Source: Dipteris shenzhenensis (taxonomy: Eukaryota > Polypodiophyta > Polypodiopsida > Gleicheniales). From it: a stretch of 64,000 bases of DNA. Under the pieces are notes generated by a model, which did not search any database, was not told the DNA's origin, and saw only the letters and a program-made list of their open reading frames with translations. This document shows positions 57,700 to 64,000 of the stretch, piece by piece (within the stretch, counting starts at the first letter, position 1; each line of letters starts with the position of its first letter). The DNA is taken from NCBI GenBank assembly GCA_047967505.1, contig CM106540.1; one strand, 5' to 3'. The position numbers and the translations under genes were made by a program.

Positions 57700-60600
57700 G
57701 AGGGGACTACAAGATACCTATCAAATATAAGTATTCTATGTACATACATATAAGGAGGGGAGTTTCCAATTCAAAATTAGGACATTATATGTATAAAAGA
57801 GGAGTACACAATTACACAAAAACTTGTAAAAGTTAAAATATAGGGGTGTTTGAATGTGTGCCCTTCATGACATATTTATTATCCCTAGTTTGGCATGAAA
57901 GGTAGTTGAGGCCAACCAAAAGAGAAAAAGATATCAAAATCTGCTTAAGTGAAAGCCCAGTGTGATGTGATGACCAAGAATGGTCAAGTTTTGGGCTCCT
58001 CAAATGAATGCAAGTGTTGAGATGAGACAACACTAAGATATGCTAGTATAGACAAACCCTTGAGACATAACCTCATAACCCTACCACATATTTTGGTAAA
58101 CCAATGGAGCCATGAAAGGAAAGTATACATGTATAGACCCAAATGATGCATTCACCATTGACCTCTTTGATCAATGTGCAATCAAACTTGTATAATGCCA
58201 GAAATAATATGCTCTTATGCACTTCCTTTTCCCATGACATCATTTAACCTTCTCAATACTCCAAGCGGCCTTTACACTTTGATTTTATACAATAAGTATG
58301 TGTCAACTTTTTATGCCAACAAATTGCTTTTTCTTGAAACAATAGAAGTAATGTCTTACTGCTATGCAAGCACTTGATCAAGGATATGGAAGAATTGCCA
58401 AAGCCTACAAGGTTGGCCATAGTGAATTGCCTCAAGAAATAAATCCAAATGGTTAAAGGATTGTGGAAGTTGAGAATGATGAGCACACTTGTGCTGAGTA
58501 CTTGAGGAGTCCTAACACGAGTATGGAGAAGCCTATCACAAATAGATGCAAAGGTAGATTAAATGCACCCATGTTGGGATATTACTCTCAATATGGAACA
58601 TTTGGTGAACTAGTGCAAGGAGGAATAGATAATCTACCATGACACCTTGTAAAACATATATGAAATAATTCCATGGCCCAATATTGTTCTAAAGCTACTA
58701 CCACAAAAACCGACTACTATGATGGTTTTCAAGTAAGGACCAAGCTATGTAGAAAGAGCAAGGCCTACCTTTAAACAATTAGGTCTAAGCCTAAGAAAAT
58801 TCCTACTGCCCACTTTTGCAAGAAGAGACATTCAAATGGAAGATTGAGTGATCTCATCCTCATAGATCAGCCTCACCAACATATCCTCATTGTTGCTATG
58901 CCACTAGCCTACACCGGCAGTGAATTTCCCCAATGACTTGCCCCATGAGGACAAGAACAAAAATAAGTCCAACCAACATATTATAATTCTAGGTGCCAAC
59001 ATAGTAATCAAGGAGGTTTTGTCACATTCTTGTAGCATTGGTGTTAACCAAGCACCCAACATATTGGTGAAATGGTAGTACTATTAGCCTCTTAAATCTT
59101 CTACCTATCACCATAATGTTAATTTCCACTCATGGAGGATTTTACTTAAAGATTATATTAGTTAGCATCCAAGTTAAATTTACAGATAGCTTGTCTTCAT
59201 TCCTTGAGTTATAAAATGGGAAGGAAGATATGTAGGAAGGGACCTTTCAATGGAAAGACTTAGAATTGCAATATTTTTTTTGTTTGAAAAGGCCCTTTTG
59301 GAGAGAGTGCTTTTGTAGTTGTCACATTTGCATGGAAGGAGCCTCTATTGTGGCAACTTATCATGATTTGAGAAAAGATTAGTTGTAGCCTGGAAGGCCT
59401 AGGTTGGCATGTGCTAGCATCAATTTATGAGCCCTTGGAAATATCATGTGTTTCTTGGATTGAAAATATCGATGTTGGAAAGTGATGCAATGGCACCTAC
59501 TTAGGGGCTTGATTAGTAGGTTCTTTTCCATGGACGAATACAAGTGCCCTCGGTGAGTGAAACCACATTTCAACCTTCGAGCCATTTGGGTATGGATTAA
59601 GGTGCCTTTTTCTATCCACATGGCTTTCTACTAAGAAGTGATGGATATGCATTTGAGTCCACCTTCACCTTTGGTAGTGTTCATCCACAACTCATGCCAT
59701 ATGGATTTTTGGGAACCAAAGGGAGGTCGTTTGGTGGAGATGTGCATCTGACTCCATCTTCAACCGAGGGGAAAACTGGGCGGAAATTCATAGCCAAGCC
59801 CTTAGGTGTATTTGGTTGAAAAGATGTTCTAATCTCTTTTGAAATAAGGTTGGTGATGCAGGCCAAGTATTTCTAACTTAGTGGTGACATACAGGTACGG
59901 ATTGAGAACCTGAAAATCTTGCACAAACTTTCCAACGAGCTCCATGGATATCTGGAAAACAAAGTGGTGATGTCCAACACCCAAGTCAACTTGGCAGCCC
60001 AAACTTGGAACCTAGTATCTGGGGTCTTTCAAGCTAATCGCGATGAAGCAAGAGATAAAAAGTGGTCTAATGAATATTCCACATGATGGAAATTGTTTTA
60101 ATGGAAATGACTTTTGGATTTGTAGATCATGAAAATGATTTATGCTAGCTTTCTGCCATTAACATTGGTAAAAAATAACAAAAAACAAGTCCATGTCAAG
60201 GTGTATTACCTTCCTCCATACATGTCTATCAATGTTTTCTAGAGATTAATGTGTAATTGTAGGGAACAAACCTTGAATTGCTTCTCACATAGGCCTAATG
60301 TCAAGGGATATAGAGAGGACAAAATATAGATTCCTAGAGTTTTTATATGCTAGGAGACACTAGATATCAATAGCTCGTTCTAGGATGTACTATTATGTCA
60401 TAATGAGAGAAGAAAACATATCTGGTGTGGCACTCATTATGAAAACATATCTGGTGTGGCACGTCTTTGCTAGTAGGATGCATTATTTGTGGCTTATGTC
60501 AAGATCTCAATGGTTGGAAGACAATCACAATCTATACCCTTGAAAGGAGGTTTCTTTTAAAACAGCACTTACTTCACATACTTGTGTTTATACAAAATGC

Positions 60601-61570
60601 AAAGGCTAGAAATGATAAATCTATAACATAGTTTTATGAGATGACACTTGCTTACTTACTAGAATCTTTCTTTGACATTTACTAAATTATTATTTCCAAA
60701 CTTGATGTTGTTCTACTTCATATTTGGACTACAAAATATCTATATTAATCACAATAGCTAATTGCCCACAAGTAGAACCTTTGTAACACTCTAAAGCATT
60801 AGGCAATAGACGTAGTATGCACTTGTTTGCTCTTGTTTCTTGCAAGAGTTACTATCAAAAAAATCATTTCTATGATCTACAAATCCCAATAGAAGTTTAA
60901 AATATTGAAGCAAATGGAATATTTTCCCTCACTATGATAGGAGTGCTTCCATGTAACATTTTTCCTAAACTTTTAAATACATGTATATGAAAAGTGTTAT
61001 GTATATATGAAGTAGAAAAACATCATTTGTGCATGTAATAATACATTCCAAAAACAATTTACAAATAAAGTAGTCATCCTCTTATAAAACTATGTTAATG
61101 TTTACTTTATGTGTAGCCTTGGTGTTTCAAATGAGAATATAAACATAGTATGTGAAGTAAGAGGTATTTTGAAACTCAATCTCAAGGGAAGAATGTATCC
61201 CAATGCAAAGCAACAACATAAAAGATTTCCATGATCTACTAATCCAAAACAAGTTTCTAGGAAAATAATTCCATCTTGTGGAGTATTGTGCCTTACTAAG
61301 ATAGTAGCACTTCCATATGACATTTTCTTAGGGTATAGAGTCACCCTTAGTTTAAAATAGAGTCAAAACTCTAAGCACAAACATTTATAGACTTAAGCAA
61401 GTAAATAAAAGTGTTCCCCTAACTAGATATGATCACTTCCCACTTGGTCCAAAAGGAGCTACACAATTACACTTTTGTGGTTTACATGGGCATAATGTGC
61501 AAGTGTTTTTGGCATTGTCGAGTGAGCCCTTGTGTTTGCATAAAAGCTCTTAGAGGTTTTGTCTTCTTCT
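57700..61570. other. Gene-poor AT-rich stretch
   Basis: No family is recognised. Some plus-strand text reads like degraded protein, such as NILVKW near 59060 and RIENLKILHKLSNELHGYLE near 59895-59960, but stops are frequent. These could be remains of old elements or genes. Confidence 0.5.
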
Positions 61571-61578
61571 CAAAGTGT

Positions 61579-63385
61579 TCAAAGGGATCCCTTGATTCGC
61601 AAAAGTCGCTCTAGCACTTCCCTCATGGATGGTCTATCTCTCGGAGACTCTTCACAGCATCTGAGCGCTATCCCCAAGACTACCCTTATCTGCTCCTTGA
61701 CCTGAGTTGAGTTTATGGTAGAAGCTTCACAGGCGAGAGTATGGTCAAGCACTTGGAGCGGGTGGTCATGATAAAGGGCCAAGCGTGACCATGTCACCAA
61801 AGTGTGCGATCCATTGAACATGTCACTTGTTGGCCTCTTGCACGCAAGCAACTCCAAGAGCAACACACCGTAGCTATAAACATCTGCTTTGGGTGTGAGT
61901 CTTCTTCCATTGGCATACTCTATCACCAAACATGCAACATGAGAATGAAAAATACATGTTGCATCGAGAGAACAATGATATACTGCATTTAAAGAGACGA
62001 ATTTAAATGAGTGCAAAGAATAGAGAAGGATGATATATTATCTCACCTGGGGCCATGTAACCTATCGAGCCCCTCAATGATGATAATGTAAAGGAGTCAC
62101 TCTTTTCAAAGCTGAAAAATCTTGCCATTCCGAAGTCACCCACTTTAGGATCCATGCTATCATTTAGGAGGACATTGCTAGGTTTGAGATCACAATGCAT
62201 GATGGCCTCACTTCCACAATCGTGATGCAAGTAAGCCATGGCCTGTGCGACACCCACCGCAATGTTGAGCCTTGTCATCCAATCCATCTCACAAGTCCCA
62301 TTGTCATGTAAGTGATTATCTAGGTTTCCATTTGGGATAAACTCTAAGATCAATGCCGTTGTGGTGGAATTCGCAATGGCACCAAGTATCCTTACTAAAT
62401 TTCTGTGCCGAACCTTACCTAAGGTTTGGTATTCTGCCCTAAAGATTCTATACATTTTGGGATCATGCTCTAGAGCTCTTAGTGTCTTGATGGCAACAGC
62501 TTCACCATCATGCAAGATGCCCTTGTAGACAAGGCTGGAGCCTCCTATTCCAATAATATTGTTGTCACTGAATCCATTTGTTGCAACCCGAAGATCGGCT
62601 TCTGTTAAATTTAAGAGCTTACTAGGCAAGACAGGTAACCTCCATCCCAGCTCTTGTAGGGATGCGCTAGAGCGCAAAATGCAAACTGTGACTACCACAA
62701 GAAACAATACACCCACCAAGCAAACTCCAACTGGAACTATAACTTTCCGGATTAAACTTCCATTTGTATGTATGTCAGAAGTGCACGATATATTAGCATG
62801 CCCACTTGATTTACAAGCTGGCAATGGAATCCCACACAAGTCAGGGTTGCCAATATAGGAGGCATTGGGAAAGGTATTGAACTGACCTCCTTGTGGAATT
62901 GGTCCAACAAGACGGTTGTTGCTGACATCGAAACTGGATAGTCCGTGTATTAGAGTGAGCGTGGATGGAATGTCACCACCCAATGCATTATTGGACAAAT
63001 CCAAAGTCTCAAGATTTGACAAGTTCCCAAAACTTGAAGGAATCGCACCATGCAAATTGTTGTGGGACAAATTCAAGTAGATGATGCAAATCAAAGAGCC
63101 GAAATCAGAAGAGATTTCCCCATCAAGACGATTCGCGGACAAATCCAAGGATGCCATGGTTCCAAAGATATACGGGTACCTTAAAACATTGCCCTTCTCA
63201 AAAATCTGCAAATTGTCGAGGTAGAGAACTTGGGAAGCATTTAAGTGCAACGGATTCCGGAAGGCCGGCAGATTGATTGTCTTTGGAAGACTTCCTGAGA
63301 ATTGATTGTCGGAAAGATGAAGCACTTGGAGCAGGGGAGAAAAATTGAAAGCCCAATGCGGTATATGTCCAGTAAGGGAGTTTCA
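61579..63385 (-). CDS. LRR receptor-like kinase, 5'-truncated, one intron, non-RD kinase
   Basis: Such kinases sense signals at the plasma membrane. Exon 1 (to 62047) and exon 2 (61919-61579) are joined by a 127-base intron with GT/AG ends; the splice gives GYMAPEYANGRR. Counting from the Met at 63325 (539 residues): LRRs about 1-145, the cap PNASYIGNPDLCGIPLPAC, a membrane segment about 195-217, Gly-rich loop GIGGSSLVY from 259, VAIK lysine 280, catalytic HCDLKPSN 377-384, DFG 397-399. Cysteine before the catalytic Asp makes it a non-RD kinase, often linked to immune receptors. The frame extends upstream in LRR text (NSLTGHIPHWAFNFSPLLQV) to about 63380, where copia gag text takes over. No signal peptide or start belonging to the gene is present. 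The kinase has no stop or frame change. Confidence 0.9.
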
Positions 63386-64000
63386 TCTAGTTTCAGCCCT
63401 TGTGCAAGCACTTGGCTGAATATGCTTTTAAACTCATTTATGTGTGCACTGACTAATGTTCCCTCTTTCATCTCGAGACTTGTAAGCTTCTTGAGCCAAT
63501 AAAACTTGCCTATGGCACTCTTTTGAGAGCAAGTGTTCTCTAACCGCTGCCACATTGCCCATGCATTGGGCATATCCCGTATCCTAGGAAGAAGAGAATC
63601 CACAACTGATAGCATGAGTGTGGAACGCGTAAGCTCATCTATGTTGAGCCACTGCTCATCACTAATGGCGGAGGGCTTGACACCCTTTTCCCTTATAGGG
63701 AGATGCTGACTCTTCTGCAACAAAACATTGTACACCTGGGTCCTCCAGATGTCGTAGTTCTTAGCACCCTCAAGCTTCAGGATGTGGAGCAAAGATGAGC
63801 TCTCTCCTGATGAAGCCATATCAGCAAATAGAACCAAGAAATAAAGTGTAAGACTCCCTGCAAGCACTTAGAAGTGCTCAGCAAAGTATCTCCAAAGCGC
63901 GGAAACACTCCCAGATAAATAACACCTCCCACTTGTTGCAGAAACGGTACAGCAAGCTTTAATGACAATTATAGCACTCGAAAATGCGGTACAGTAGCAG
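63386..64000 (-). pseudogene. Copia gag 5' fragment joined to the LRR kinase gene
   Basis: The likely gag start is the ATG at 63819 (MASSGESSSLLHILKLEGAK). The text goes on with NYDIWRTQVYNVLLQKSQHL, ISDEQWLNIDELTRSTLML, MWQRLENTCSQKSAIGKFYW and HINEFKSIFSQVLAQGLKLD, typical of copia gag. It then breaks near 63385 and LRR text begins in another frame on the same strand. Bases 63820-64000 would be leader or LTR; no clear primer site is seen. The gag and receptor frames are not the same, so no simple fusion protein results. Confidence 0.85.

Overview
The window looks like nuclear DNA of a land plant. It carries introns with GT/AG ends, a YSL-type metal transporter, a PPR-protein gene remnant, an LRR receptor kinase and several plant retrotransposon families. 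The long palindromic PPR repeats, coiled-coil gypsy accessory reading frames and low density of intact genes suggest a fern or another seed-free plant with a large, repeat-filled genome. That placement is an inference from style, not proven. No intact full-length single-copy gene was found: nearly everything is a mobile element, a broken gene or a simple or complex repeat. Layout, left part (1-17.8 kb): a GC-rich, decayed LINE on the minus strand (1-4.8 kb) lies beside a decayed two-part gene with a GQHS motif (4.8-6.2 kb). Next come short perfect palindromes and a 247-bp inverted-repeat element with an exact 8-bp target duplication (6.46-6.71 kb). A coiled-coil remnant (9.9-10.3 kb), a long TG microsatellite, a broken copia pol gene (12.3-14.1 kb) and an LTR-like block follow. 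The first three exons of a YSL transporter gene, with one premature stop, lie at 16.6-17.5 kb. Middle part (17.8-37.4 kb): AT-rich spacer DNA with many local tandem duplications. A complete short non-autonomous LTR element lies at 23.5-25.5 kb, with matching target duplications, a tRNA-Met-type primer site and a zinc-knuckle fragment, followed by a 53-bp minisatellite. The most striking structure of the window is at 28.9-33.5 kb: six large foldback (long inverted repeat) units, each built from one, two or three copies of a roughly 100-bp hairpin module, separated by spacers rich in TATG/CATA microsatellites. Two further foldbacks follow, one with perfect 43-bp arms at 34.06-34.17 kb. Right part (37.4-64 kb): a decayed copia element runs straight into a PPR-protein pseudogene. 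A 7.4-kb gypsy element with two 1.3-kb LTRs and exact CCCAT target duplications (44.6-52.0 kb) has lost most of pol but kept a block of unusual 3' reading frames rich in coiled coil. Then come a decayed copia fragment, the 3' end of a second LINE, a long gene-poor stretch, and an LRR receptor kinase gene (61.6-63.4 kb) with an intact kinase and one intron, whose 5' half is replaced by a copia gag fragment reaching the right edge. The genes do not form a pathway; the window is a record of insertion, truncation and local duplication.
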